Assembly: GCA_016788865.1 (NCBI GenBank) | Contig: JAEUSB010000033.1 | Coordinates: forward strand, 40,922 to 104,921 | Direction: 5' to 3' | From: Leptospirales bacterium | Lineage (GTDB): Bacteria; Spirochaetota; Leptospiria; Leptospirales; Leptonemataceae | Length of the DNA stretch: 64,000 nucleotides | Part shown: positions 27,471 to 37,260 of the stretch, piece after piece | Layout: the number at the start of each line of letters is the position of its first letter | How positions within the stretch are numbered: the first letter of the stretch is position 1 | Made by a program: the position numbers and the translations under genes | Notes under the pieces: generated by a model | What the model was told of the DNA's origin: nothing | What the model saw: only the letters and a program-made list of their open reading frames with translations | Database searches by the model: none

Positions 27471-29582
27471 CTAAACCCTGCCCTTTCTCCGATCCGGTCT
27501 GAATACAGAAATGGATCGTTCTGAAATTTCAATCTTTGTTCCTGGCTTAACGGAAATTGGTCCGTGTAAATCGGAATCGAGAATTCGATACCAGTGGAAC
27601 GCTGGTTCCAATGGAATTACAAATGTCCCGGCCTTGCGGGAAATCAAAACCAGAAGCGGTTCGATTGTCTCGTCCGGCTCGCCCATAACAAACTTACTTC
27701 TGGCCTCCTGTGGATGAAGGCCATCAATGAATGCGCCAAACACATCAAGTTCGTCGGACCAATCCTTTTCAGCCATTTCGCGACCATCCGGGTGAAGCCA
27801 GAGCATATCACTGGCACCGCGGTCGCGCCCGCGTAGAAAATGATTCCGCCGCAGCACTCTACTCTCGCGCCGAATGCGCGTCAGCTGCTGAACAAAATCC
27901 AGAAGTTGCTCCTGGTCTGCTGATAGCTTCCAATCAAACCAACTGATCTCATTGTCCTGGCAGTAGGCGTTGTTGTTCCCCTTTTGCGTTCGGCCAATCT
28001 CGTCACCGGCATTGATCATGGGCACACCCTGGGAGAGGAGGAGGGTTGCAAAGAAATTGCGCATCTGTTTCCAGCGGAGCGCTTCAATGGCCTTGTCCTG
28101 CCCCGGTCCTTCTGCGCCACAGTTCCAGCTGTGATCGTGATCCGAACCATCGGTATTGTCCCAGCCATTGGCCTGATTGTGTTTCTTGTTGTAGCTTACC
28201 AGGTCGCGCAGGGTAAATCCATCGTGGCACGTTACAAAGTTCACACTGGCATAAGGGCGACGACCCGCGGATTCATACAGGTCACTTGATCCCGTAATGC
28301 GCGTTGCAAATTCGCGAGCCACACCGTCCCCTTTCCAGTAGCGACGAATGCAGTCCCGGTATTTTCCGTTCCATTCCGTCCATTGAACGGGGAAGTTTCC
28401 AACCTGGTATCCACCCTCCCCGAGGTCCCAGGGCTCAGCAATGAGCTTCACGCGGGACAGCACTGGATCCTGATGGATGATGTCAAAAAACGCCGAGAGC
28501 CTGTCTACCGCATGGAGTTCGCGCGCAAGGGCACTGGCCAGATCAAATCTGAACCCGTCTACGTGCATTTCGTTCACCCAATAGCGCAGGCTATCCATGA
28601 TCAATTGAAGCACCCGGGGGTTCTGCATATCGAGCGTATTGCCACATCCGGTGAAATCGGTGTACTTTGATTTGTCCTTTGGATCGAGACGGTAGTAGGC
28701 AGCGTTGTCTATGCCACGGAACGCCAGGTTTGGGCCCTTTTCATCACCCTCACACGTATGGTTGTAAACCACATCCAGGATCACCTCAAGTCCGGCTTTG
28801 TGCAGCGCCTTAACCATGACTTTGAATTCCTGTATAGCGTCTCCCACGCGTCTGCCACAGGAATATGCCAGGTCCGGTGCAAAATATCCAAGCGTTGAAT
28901 AGCCCCAGAGATTCTTCAAACCCCGCTTAACCAGGACATGCTCGTCCACATGGTGGTGAACGGGCAATAGTTCAACCGCCGTCACACCCAGCTCTTTCAG
29001 GTAGCGAATGACGGGTTCTGAGCAGAATCCGGCGTAGGTTCCCCGCAAGCGTTCCGGGATATCAGGGTGACGCATTGTCATTGATTTAACGTGCGTTTCA
29101 TAAATGATTGTGTCTTTCCAGGGAATCCTGGGAGGGCGATCTTCTCCCCATGTGAACGCACGATCGACCACAGCGCAAAGCGGAGCGAAAGGTGCGCTGT
29201 CGCGAGTGTCCATTTTTGTAGGGTCCTTTGGATCAAACGCGTAGACTGCGTCATCCCAGACCATGTCGCGCGCAATTGCAAGGGCATAGGGATCGGCCAG
29301 GAGCTTGTGCCGATTGAATCGATGCCCTTCCGCAGGTGACCAGGGCCCGTCAACTCGATACCCGTAAACCTGACCCGGTCTTATGTCGGGAAGGTAACAG
29401 TGAAAGATCATATCTGTGCGGTGCTCCATTCGAATTGTGCCACTTTCTTTTTTCGCGTCGGCAGAATCGAATAGACAGAGATCGACCGTTCTCGCATTTT
29501 CGGAGTAGAGAGAAAAATTTACGCCCGATCCATCCCAGGTTGCTCCAAGCGGATAGGGCTCACCAGCCATGACTTTAATCAC
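27471..29582 (-). CDS. glgX: Glycogen debranching enzyme GlgX
   Basis: A GH13_11 isoamylase-type enzyme that removes short alpha-1,6 branches left by glycogen phosphorylase. The 703-aa length is typical. An N-terminal CBM48 (PLGATWDGSGVNFSLYSENA) precedes the barrel; the nucleophile Asp is in DGFRFDLASALARE, the acid Glu in LIAEPWDLGEGGYQVGNFP and the third acid in VNFVTCHDGFTL. The start is GTG at 29582, preceded by GGGAGGA at good spacing; an internal ATG four codons later has no such site. It is divergent from the glycogen synthase-like gene, so the shared 138-base region probably carries both promoters. Confidence 0.96.
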   Translation of the reverse strand: MIKVMAGEPYPLGATWDGSGVNFSLYSENARTVDLCLFDSADAKKESGTIRMEHRTDMIFHCYLPDIRPGQVYGYRVDGPWSPAEGHRFNRHKLLADPYALAIARDMVWDDAVYAFDPKDPTKMDTRDSAPFAPLCAVVDRAFTWGEDRPPRIPWKDTIIYETHVKSMTMRHPDIPERLRGTYAGFCSEPVIRYLKELGVTAVELLPVHHHVDEHVLVKRGLKNLWGYSTLGYFAPDLAYSCGRRVGDAIQEFKVMVKALHKAGLEVILDVVYNHTCEGDEKGPNLAFRGIDNAAYYRLDPKDKSKYTDFTGCGNTLDMQNPRVLQLIMDSLRYWVNEMHVDGFRFDLASALARELHAVDRLSAFFDIIHQDPVLSRVKLIAEPWDLGEGGYQVGNFPVQWTEWNGKYRDCIRRYWKGDGVAREFATRITGSSDLYESAGRRPYASVNFVTCHDGFTLRDLVSYNKKHNQANGWDNTDGSDHDHSWNCGAEGPGQDKAIEALRWKQMRNFFATLLLSQGVPMINAGDEIGRTQKGNNNAYCQDNEISWFDWKLSADQEQLLDFVQQLTRIRRESRVLRRNHFLRGRDRGASDMLWLHPDGREMAEKDWSDELDVFGAFIDGLHPQEARSKFVMGEPDETIEPLLVLISRKAGTFVIPLEPAFHWYRILDSDLHGPISVKPGTKIEISERSISVFRPDRRKGRV

Positions 29583-29720
29583 GCAATCCTCCCGACTAAA
29601 TGCATATTCACCGATGCAATTAAGCCATTATTTGTTTGCGAGCAGAAAAGCAGCACGCCTCGACAGTTTCACTTGCGTGACTACAAAAAGCGATAACACT
29701 GACAGGAAAGTGCACGGGTA

Positions 29721-31022
29721 ATGGGCAAGTTTCGAATTTTCATGATCGGCTGGGAGTATCCCCCGCGTATTACCGGTGGCCTGGCCGTTGCTTGCGAAGG
29801 GATTGCAAGTTCCCTTGGAAAACAGGGGAACCTGGTTCGATTCCTGGTGCCCAGACTCAACGGCGATGAGCCAGTTCGCGAGAACGTAGAGCTCATAGAC
29901 GCGGGTACGCGAACTGAATTCTACACCGAAAGTGAGCTCCAGGTCTTAGAAAATCTGGCGCTGCACGACTATAAACAGCAGAAACTTTTTTCGCCGTATG
30001 CTTCAGGTGAGTATGAAGGCCAATCCCAATGGGTCAGGGAGACATCGCAGACTCAGTCAAGCCATTCGCGCACTCGTCGGATGCCATTGCTTCGTGGGGG
30101 CTACGGGGATTGGATGTACCAAGAAATTGAACGTTATGCGCGCGCGGCGTATTTCCTGGCACAAAAGTTTAACATCGATGTAATACACGCGCACGACTGG
30201 ATGACGTTTCCCGCCGGACTCGCGGCTATGAACGCCACAGGCAAGCCCCTGGTTGTCCATGTTCATGCCACGGAATACGACCGCAGTGGTGACAAAGTAA
30301 ATCAGTACGTCTTCGATCTGGAACGATACGCCTTCCAGCATGCGACTGCAATAATGACCGTCAGCAACTATACGCGCACAATCCTGGTGGAAAAATACGG
30401 GATAAAGGCGGAGAAGATTTTTCCAGTTCACAATGCAGTTGATTTTGAACTGCCGCGGTCAGTGCTCGAACGGAAGAAGACCATCAAGGATCACATTGTG
30501 TTATTCCTGGGTCGCATAACGTTCCAGAAGGGACCGGATTATTTTGTTCGAGCGGCGCGACTGGTGATTGATCAAATGCAAAACGTGCGCTTTGTTATGG
30601 CCGGCACGGGAGATATGTATTCGCGAATGATTGAGTTTGCCGCTGACCTCGGGATCGGGAAACACTTTCACTACACGGGATTTCTTGGCCGCGAACAGGT
30701 GAAACGGCTTTATTCAATGAGCGACCTCTACGTAATGCCAAGTGTTTCGGAACCATTCGGCATATCCCCGCTCGAAGCCATGCTGCACGGAGTACCCGTG
30801 ATCGTCTCAAAACAGTCAGGTGTGAGTGAGGTTATTCAAAACTGTGTCAAGGTCGACTTCTGGAACGTGGAAGAAATGGCAGATCAAATCCTTCGAATCC
30901 TGCGCGACAGTGAGCTTAAAGCAAACATGCAATCGGAAGGCCACAAGGAAGTGTCGGGAATCTCCTGGGATGCAGCCGCTTCAAAGATGGAAAAAGTCTA
31001 CGAGCAGATTGGTAAGAAATAG
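29721..31022 (+). CDS. Glycogen synthase-like glycosyltransferase (GT4/GT5)
   Basis: A GT-B enzyme of 433 aa that probably elongates alpha-glucan using a nucleotide sugar. The N-terminal GWEYPPRITGGLAVACEGIA is the acceptor/donor glycine loop; HAHDWMTFPAGLAA is the typical His-containing segment; C-terminal EPFGISPLEAMLHGVPVIVS holds the E-X7-E motif. Its pairing with a GH57 gene is common in archaea and deep bacteria that make glycogen, which supports a glycogen synthase role over another GT4 function. The stop TAG shares its last base with the GTG of the next gene. Confidence 0.85.
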   Translation: MGKFRIFMIGWEYPPRITGGLAVACEGIASSLGKQGNLVRFLVPRLNGDEPVRENVELIDAGTRTEFYTESELQVLENLALHDYKQQKLFSPYASGEYEGQSQWVRETSQTQSSHSRTRRMPLLRGGYGDWMYQEIERYARAAYFLAQKFNIDVIHAHDWMTFPAGLAAMNATGKPLVVHVHATEYDRSGDKVNQYVFDLERYAFQHATAIMTVSNYTRTILVEKYGIKAEKIFPVHNAVDFELPRSVLERKKTIKDHIVLFLGRITFQKGPDYFVRAARLVIDQMQNVRFVMAGTGDMYSRMIEFAADLGIGKHFHYTGFLGREQVKRLYSMSDLYVMPSVSEPFGISPLEAMLHGVPVIVSKQSGVSEVIQNCVKVDFWNVEEMADQILRILRDSELKANMQSEGHKEVSGISWDAAASKMEKVYEQIGKK

Positions 31023-32203
31023 TGGTCTCAATTTGCTTTTACTTTGAAGTCCATCAGCCATTCAGACTCAGACCTTACCATTTCTTTGATGTAGGCGTTG
31101 ATCCGCATTACCTGGACGAGGATAGAAACCGGGAAATCTGCATCAAAGTAGCCAACAAGTGTTACTTACCTACCAACAAGCTCTTGCTCGATCTGATCAA
31201 GAAGTACGGCGCGGATTTCCGCATAACGTTTTCCGTTTCCGGGACAGCCCTTGATCAATTCCGAATGTACTCACCGGACACATTGGTAAGCTTTCAAAGG
31301 CTAGCAGATACCGGTCAGGTTGAATTCCTGAACGAAACATACTATCACTCGCTTTCCGCATTGTACTCCGAACGTGAGTTCCGGGCACAGGTTCAAAAGC
31401 ATGGACAGGCCGTGCGTGACCTTTTTGGCCAGTCCCCGGTTTCATTTAGAAACACGGAGCTCATTTACTCCAACCATATTGCCTGGCTCGCTCGCGACAT
31501 GGGCTTTCAGGCCATCCTGCTCGAAGGAACAGAGAAGATTCTCGATTGGCGCAGCCCAAACTTTGTTTATGCTCCCGAACACACGCCCGGCATCAAATGT
31601 CTTTTAAAGAACTATAAACTGAGCGATGACATTGCGTTCAGGTTCTCGGACAGAAACTGGAAGGAATGGCCCATGTCGGCGGATAAATTCGCCAGCTGGG
31701 TGCACCAGGTGGCCGGCAACGGAACCAATATCAATCTATTCATGGACTTTGAAACATTCGGCGAGCACCAATGGGAAGACTCGGGCATCTTTCAGTTTCT
31801 GAAAGACTTGCCGGCAAAGATCCTGCGCAGACCGGACTTCTCTTTTAGAACGGTAACCCAGGTAGCAAGACAGAACGAGCCAGTTGGCACAATCGACACG
31901 CACGAACCAATTTCCTGGGCTGACCTGGAACGCGATCTGTCTGCATGGCTGGGCAACAGCATGCAGAAGGAGGCCTTGAATGGCATCTACGAGCTGGAAG
32001 AGGCCGTGTACGCGTCTCAGAATCCGGATTTCCTCGAAATCTTCCGGAAGCTACAGACCTCCGATCACTTTTACTATATGAGCACAAAGTATTGGAGCGA
32101 TGGGGACGTTCACAAGTATTTTAGCCCCTATTCCACCCCTCATGACGCCTACATCTATTATATGAACGTCCTGCACGACTTCCGGCAACGCCTGGGGCTG
32201 TAA
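31022..32203 (+). CDS. GH57 family glucanase (alpha-amylase-like)
   Basis: A 393-aa cytoplasmic (beta/alpha)7 glycosidase. The five GH57 blocks are visible: FYFEVHQPFRLRPY near the start, the GQVEFLNETYYHSL segment, the nucleophile Glu in SFRNTELIYSNH, the acid/base Asp in FMDFETFGEHQW, and a late helix region. About 400 aa matches archaeal-type GH57 amylases that trim or remodel glycogen rather than the longer GH57 branching enzymes. The GTG start overlaps the previous stop by one base, so the two enzymes are coupled. Confidence 0.9.
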   Translation: MVSICFYFEVHQPFRLRPYHFFDVGVDPHYLDEDRNREICIKVANKCYLPTNKLLLDLIKKYGADFRITFSVSGTALDQFRMYSPDTLVSFQRLADTGQVEFLNETYYHSLSALYSEREFRAQVQKHGQAVRDLFGQSPVSFRNTELIYSNHIAWLARDMGFQAILLEGTEKILDWRSPNFVYAPEHTPGIKCLLKNYKLSDDIAFRFSDRNWKEWPMSADKFASWVHQVAGNGTNINLFMDFETFGEHQWEDSGIFQFLKDLPAKILRRPDFSFRTVTQVARQNEPVGTIDTHEPISWADLERDLSAWLGNSMQKEALNGIYELEEAVYASQNPDFLEIFRKLQTSDHFYYMSTKYWSDGDVHKYFSPYSTPHDAYIYYMNVLHDFRQRLGL

Positions 32204-32310
32204 TCGAACGCAGGCGGGTGGTTTTCCGTTTAGTGCCGTAATCAAATGGCCGGTTCCTATTCCGCGAAACACTCGTCTAATGGGGGATGGGAGGCCGATA
32301 TTACAGTAAC

Positions 32311-33630
32311 ATGGGGGCAAAGACTCAAATCACTGCTTGCTTGAGGCCGGTAGGTCTTACACTTGCAGTTCTATTGCTCGCTTCAGCAGCTGATGCCGAC
32401 ACCGTGAAGCTGCGCAGTGGGAAAATCCTGACTGGAAAAGTAGTCTCCCAGGATCCTTCTGGAATTACTCTTGAGTCTTCGGGCCAGGAACAGTACATCC
32501 TCAAGCGGGACATTGTCGCTTTCCGTGAGGACTCGGTCGGGCTTGAGTTTTCAAACAAAAGGCAACAAGAAGTCGAGCAAGCCGCAGCCGAGCGAGAGAA
32601 ACAGATTGAAGAGGGCTCAGAGAAGCTCGCTCCATCTTACAATGGCATCTGGTTTGGTGCCGGCTACGCGCAGGGTAGACTGCAAACATTCCAGGAATCA
32701 CTATTGCAGGCTGACCGTATTCAATCCAATGGAATCAACGGAGCGGGCACAGCCTCAGTCTATTCAAAGGTCGATAACCAGAGAGCGCGTGGCTATGCGG
32801 GGTACGCTATGCTCCGCCGCGAGAGCTATTACCTGGAAGCCGAGGCTTATGCGTTCCGTTCAGAGGGTAAGTTTGATCAAATTGGTCTTCCACCCATAAC
32901 AAGCATCGTTCAATCAACCGCCACGACAACGAATCAAATCGGTGACTTTCGTATGAAGCCGGCTCGCAAGCAGCATGCTACAGCGGTCTTTGCAATTCGA
33001 CCGGCTTCCTTCTCGCCCCGCTGGCAGGTCTTTCTCCTGGGCGGTATCGTCGGCGACAGGACTAACGTTCGATTGGATGCAGACATCCTTACCAGTGCCA
33101 CGCAGAGAATCTCATCCTCATTCACGCTTGCAGCAAACGCATTCACCCGGCTCAGGGGATTCACGTCGAAGCTATACGGAGAAGGCGGTATTGGCGGCCT
33201 TGATATCCGCTTTCGTCCAGGTGGAGGATTCGAGCTGCGCGCGATGGCCAGGTTTAGCTCAATTGAGGGCAACTTTAAAGGTCGGGGAAATCTGGCCACG
33301 GGTACGTCTATTTATCTGCCGAGCTCTGTATTTACATCGGGATCGGTTAGTCACTTTCGCGAAGACGCCGTCATGTATCAGCGAAGTGCAGACTACACAC
33401 TGACATTCTACGCACCCATCGGTTCCCGGTTGCGCGTATTCACAACCGCGGGCACCGAATTCACGCACGCCCGTCTGATGCACCGCGCTGCTCTTGATAT
33501 TTCTCAGAACACTACGGTTCAGAGTTTCTTTCAAAGCGGCCTCGGCCCCTATTTAACAAAGTTATATTCAAGACCGGAACATTCGGGTCGACTTTCGCGC
33601 GTTGTGGTCGGAATCGAAGCGCGTATCTAA
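32311..33630 (+). CDS. Uncharacterised exported, beta-rich, probably outer-membrane protein
   Basis: A 439-aa protein with signal peptide (PVGLTLAVLLLASAADA, cleavage before DTVKL). The first mature domain (VKLRSGKILTGKVVSQDPSGITLES) is a small SH3-like barrel seen before many spirochaetal and proteobacterial envelope proteins. A charged helix (EVEQAAAEREKQIEEGSEK) follows, then about 300 residues of alternating amphipathic strands with aromatic belts and a terminal VGIEARI, suggesting a beta-barrel. An upstream in-frame ATG at 32287 is the alternative start. It sits between the GH57 and glgP genes, so a link to glucan uptake or sensing is possible but unproven. Confidence 0.65.
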   Translation: MGAKTQITACLRPVGLTLAVLLLASAADADTVKLRSGKILTGKVVSQDPSGITLESSGQEQYILKRDIVAFREDSVGLEFSNKRQQEVEQAAAEREKQIEEGSEKLAPSYNGIWFGAGYAQGRLQTFQESLLQADRIQSNGINGAGTASVYSKVDNQRARGYAGYAMLRRESYYLEAEAYAFRSEGKFDQIGLPPITSIVQSTATTTNQIGDFRMKPARKQHATAVFAIRPASFSPRWQVFLLGGIVGDRTNVRLDADILTSATQRISSSFTLAANAFTRLRGFTSKLYGEGGIGGLDIRFRPGGGFELRAMARFSSIEGNFKGRGNLATGTSIYLPSSVFTSGSVSHFREDAVMYQRSADYTLTFYAPIGSRLRVFTTAGTEFTHARLMHRAALDISQNTTVQSFFQSGLGPYLTKLYSRPEHSGRLSRVVVGIEARI

Positions 33631-33711
33631 AAAGCCTTCCCCCGCCTAAAATCACATTGACTGAATCGCAGGCGGGATCACAATCATGGTAAATCCGCCC
33701 AGGAAAAAACC

Positions 33712-36228
33712 ATGACCAGGCATCAAAAACTCTACGAATTACTTGAAAGAACACAACGTTTCGACAAGGAATCCCTCTTCAGGGCATTCGCGCATCACAT
33801 CGAATATCGCCTGGGTAAGTATAAAGACAACATAACGCCCCGTGACGTTTATCAGGCTGTAGCCTTCACTATGCGTGACACGCTGATTGACCGCTGGAAT
33901 GAAACACAGGACATCTTCAGACGCGACAAGGCCAAGCGTGTGTATTATCTCTCCATGGAATTTCTACTGGGAAGACTGCTCGATACTTCAATGGTAAATC
34001 TCGGGGCACGTGAAATGGTTCGCGACATGCTCAAGGAAATCGACTATGATCCGGATGAATTACCGGATCAGGAACCGGATGCTGGCCTTGGGAATGGCGG
34101 TCTGGGAAGACTTGCTGCTTGTTTTCTGGATAGCATGGCAACACTCGACCTGCCTACGTTTGGGTGCGGACTCAGATACGAGTACGGAATCTTTCACCAG
34201 GAAATTGAGGGCGGCTACCAGAAAGAAGCACCGGACAACTGGCTGCAGCATGGAAACCCATGGGAGATCATGCGTCAGGACGTGATCTATCCCGTCCGAT
34301 TCTACGGGCATACGGAACGTTATGTGACTCCAACCGGTAAAACACTCATGCGCTGGGTGGATGGTGAGAGTCTCGTTGCGCAGGCATACGATATTCTAAT
34401 TCCGGGCTTCCAGACACGGACGGTAGCAAACCTCAGACTCTGGCGCACCACTGCAAGCAGTCAATTTCACTTTGACTATTTCAATCACGGTGACTATATG
34501 CGCGCGGTTGAAGACAAGCAACGCTCTGAAAATATTTCCAAAGTACTCTATCCAAATGAAAACGTGATCCAGGGACGCGAGCTTCGCCTGAAGCAAGAAT
34601 ATGTTCTGGTGAGCGCAACGCTCCAGGATGCACTTGCAACCTTCCTTTCAGAGGAAACAGATCTTAAGAGAATCCCGGACCGTATGTTCTTCCAGATGAA
34701 TGATACGCATCCGGCGCTTGCAGTTGCGGAGCTCATGCGACTGCTGCTGGATGAAAAAGGCATCAGTTGGGACGAGGCCTGGTCAATCACAACCAGGTCT
34801 TTGGCGTACACCAACCACACGGTGATGCCTGAGGCTCTTGAGAAATGGGATCTGGAAATGTTCCAGCGCCTGCTGCCACGCCACCTCGAAATCATCTATG
34901 AGATCAATCAGCGTTTCCTCGACTCGCTGCGTGCAAAGGGCGTTTCGGATGAAGTTCTGGGGCACGTGTCAATCATTGAGGATCATCCGGTCAAGAAAGT
35001 GCGCATGGCGAACCTGGCGATTGTTGGGTCGAGCGCCGTGAATGGAGTCGCCGCACTCCATACGGACCTGCTGAAGAAAGATCTGTTCAAAGAGTTCTAC
35101 GCAATCTGGCCAGAGAAGTTCCAGAATAAGACCAATGGAATTACACACCGCAGATGGCTCATCGCCGCCAACCCGCAACTGAGCGACCTTATCAGTGCGA
35201 AGATCGGCACCGATTGGATGCTCGATCTGGATCGTCTGAAAAAACTGGAAGAATTCGCGAATGATGCGGACTTTGGAAACGATTGGAATCGTATCCGCCG
35301 CATGAACAAAGAAAGACTGGCAAAGATCATCCAGCGCGATTGTGGAATAACCGTAAATCCGGATGCAATGTTCGACACGCATATCAAACGGATGCACGAA
35401 TACAAACGTCAGTTATTGAATCTGTTGCGCGTGATTGGCGATTACCAGAAGCTGAAATCGAATCCTGGAATGGAATACACGCCGCGCGTGGTTCTCTTTG
35501 CTGGAAAAGCGGCGCCTGGTTATTTGAGAGCCAAACTGATCATCAAGCTAATCCATTCGGTTGGCAACGTCATCAACAAAGACCGCGAGATTGGCGACAA
35601 GCTTAAGGTTGCTTTCCTTCCCAACTTCCGCGTAAGCCTGGCAGAAAGAATGTATCCGGCAACGGATTTGTCCGAGCAGATTTCAACCGCCGGTACAGAG
35701 GCTTCCGGAACCGGAAATATGAAGTTCATGCTCAATGGAGCGCTCACGGTTGGAACTCTCGACGGCGCTAACGTGGAGATGCTTGAAGAAGCGGGAGATG
35801 AGAATTTCTACATCTTTGGAAATACGGTCGAGCAAATTGAGAAAATCCATCGCACGTACAATCCGGTACTGATCTACGAGCAAAACCTTGAAATTCGCGC
35901 CATCCTCGACGCAATTAAAGGCGACTACTTCAATCCAGAAGCGCAGGGATTGTTCCAGGAAATCTTCCATTCGCTTACGTACGGCGGGGATAAGTATCTA
36001 TTGCTGGCGGACTATCCTTCCTATGTGGACGTGCAAGCCCGCATTTCGCGCGAATTCCTCGATCGCAAACTCTGGACCCGGAAATCCATCCTGAATGCGG
36101 CTCGATCCGGGAAATTTACGAGTGATCGCACAATCGATCAGTACGCGAAGGAAATCTGGCACGTGAAACCGATTCGTCAGCGTTCACCCAGGCTTGAAGG
36201 CGTAATCAAGGAACACGGGCTCGGGTAG
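33712..36228 (+). CDS. glgP: Glycogen/alpha-glucan phosphorylase
   Basis: A GT35 enzyme that releases glucose-1-phosphate from glycogen or maltodextrin. The 838-aa protein carries LSMEFLLGRLLDTSMVNLG, DAGLGNGGLGRLAACFLDSM, and the pyridoxal-phosphate lysine in TEASGTGNMKFMLNGAL followed by VGTLDGANVEM. AGGA precedes the ATG. A long-loop inverted repeat (CCCGCCT / AGGCGGG, 33641-33676) with TTGACT inside it lies just upstream and may be part of the promoter. It is followed by a ROK kinase, giving a complete glycogen-to-sugar-phosphate branch. Confidence 0.97.
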   Translation: MTRHQKLYELLERTQRFDKESLFRAFAHHIEYRLGKYKDNITPRDVYQAVAFTMRDTLIDRWNETQDIFRRDKAKRVYYLSMEFLLGRLLDTSMVNLGAREMVRDMLKEIDYDPDELPDQEPDAGLGNGGLGRLAACFLDSMATLDLPTFGCGLRYEYGIFHQEIEGGYQKEAPDNWLQHGNPWEIMRQDVIYPVRFYGHTERYVTPTGKTLMRWVDGESLVAQAYDILIPGFQTRTVANLRLWRTTASSQFHFDYFNHGDYMRAVEDKQRSENISKVLYPNENVIQGRELRLKQEYVLVSATLQDALATFLSEETDLKRIPDRMFFQMNDTHPALAVAELMRLLLDEKGISWDEAWSITTRSLAYTNHTVMPEALEKWDLEMFQRLLPRHLEIIYEINQRFLDSLRAKGVSDEVLGHVSIIEDHPVKKVRMANLAIVGSSAVNGVAALHTDLLKKDLFKEFYAIWPEKFQNKTNGITHRRWLIAANPQLSDLISAKIGTDWMLDLDRLKKLEEFANDADFGNDWNRIRRMNKERLAKIIQRDCGITVNPDAMFDTHIKRMHEYKRQLLNLLRVIGDYQKLKSNPGMEYTPRVVLFAGKAAPGYLRAKLIIKLIHSVGNVINKDREIGDKLKVAFLPNFRVSLAERMYPATDLSEQISTAGTEASGTGNMKFMLNGALTVGTLDGANVEMLEEAGDENFYIFGNTVEQIEKIHRTYNPVLIYEQNLEIRAILDAIKGDYFNPEAQGLFQEIFHSLTYGGDKYLLLADYPSYVDVQARISREFLDRKLWTRKSILNAARSGKFTSDRTIDQYAKEIWHVKPIRQRSPRLEGVIKEHGLG

Positions 36229-36267
36229 CGATTCAAATTCCGCGTGATACCGGACTTGAGTAACGTC

Positions 36268-37155
36268 ATGTTCAAAATCGGTGTCGACCTCGGGGGCACA
36301 AAGACGGAGAGCATCCTGCTCTCCGCCGAGGGGAAAGAAATGTTTCGTACGCGTATTCCAACTCGCAAAGACGTTGGGTATGACGCCATCGTTGCAGACA
36401 CTACGGAGCTGATCCGCAACACCGCCGCACAGGCAAACGCAAGTCTGTCTGATTGCACAATTGGAATCGGAATTCCGGGCATTGTAGGTCCTGACGGACT
36501 GATCATGAATGCGAATACAACCTGCCTAATCGGCAACCCATTCCAGGCGGAACTCGTAAAACAATTGAATCATCCCGTTGGCATGGAGAACGATGCGAAT
36601 TGTTTTACCATGGCTGAATGCACGCAGGGAGCGGCCCGGGGATTCGATCTCGTGTTTGGCGTAATTCTTGGAACCGGCTGTGGAGGCGGCCTTGCAATCG
36701 GAGGAAAAGTCAGACGCGGGATGCATGGGATCGCAGGCGAATGGGGACATGTGTCAGTTGATCCGGCTGGAGACATGTGCTACAGCGGAATCATTGGCTG
36801 TGTTGAATCGCGCATCAGTGGATCCGGTGTAGAATCGCGATTTCAAAAGCAAACAGGAACTCCTCTCAAATTTCCCGAGATACTGGCAAAGGCTGATGCA
36901 AACGACGAAGTTTGCAAGAAGCACGTGGACTTCTTCTTTGAAGAGTTTGGTCGCTGCATGGCTCTTGTGATAAATACAATCGATCCGGATGCAATTGTCA
37001 TTGGTGGTGGGCTTTCAAAGATCGATCTTCTGTACTCAGAAGGCGTAAAGCGAATCCAGAAATATGCGTTCACAAAGAACCTGCGTACACCGGTTCTCAA
37101 GAATCAGCTGGGGGATTCAGCCGGAGTCTTTGGTGCTGCGTGGATTGGCCTTTAA
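36268..37155 (+). CDS. ROK-family sugar kinase (glucokinase/fructokinase-like)
   Basis: A 295-aa actin-fold sugar kinase. GVDLGGTKTESILL is the first phosphate loop, GIGIPGIVGPDG the second, MENDANCFTMAE carries the catalytic Asp, and GVILGTGCGGGLAIGG the adenosine loop. The ROK zinc site is present: His in HGIAGEWGHV and the Cys pair in MCYSGIIGCVESRISG. It could phosphorylate the free glucose released by MalQ and debranching. The start is placed at the ATG of MFKIGVDLGG; an upstream in-frame GTG (36244) has no ribosome binding site. It converges with the metallophosphoesterase gene 105 bases on. Confidence 0.93.
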   Translation: MFKIGVDLGGTKTESILLSAEGKEMFRTRIPTRKDVGYDAIVADTTELIRNTAAQANASLSDCTIGIGIPGIVGPDGLIMNANTTCLIGNPFQAELVKQLNHPVGMENDANCFTMAECTQGAARGFDLVFGVILGTGCGGGLAIGGKVRRGMHGIAGEWGHVSVDPAGDMCYSGIIGCVESRISGSGVESRFQKQTGTPLKFPEILAKADANDEVCKKHVDFFFEEFGRCMALVINTIDPDAIVIGGGLSKIDLLYSEGVKRIQKYAFTKNLRTPVLKNQLGDSAGVFGAAWIGL

Positions 37156-37260
37156 GGTGAAAGCGCCAGATTCAAGAAAGTGACCCGCAAGAGCCGTGTC
37201 CAACGAATCAGCATTCGCAGACGAAGGCGATCTGATCTATCTGGCATGATAGGCTTTTAC

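Noticed and set aside
32287..32310. Earlier ATG for the exported protein before glgP
   Set aside because: It would place eight extra residues before a normal signal peptide and has no ribosome binding site at proper distance; kept only as an alternative.
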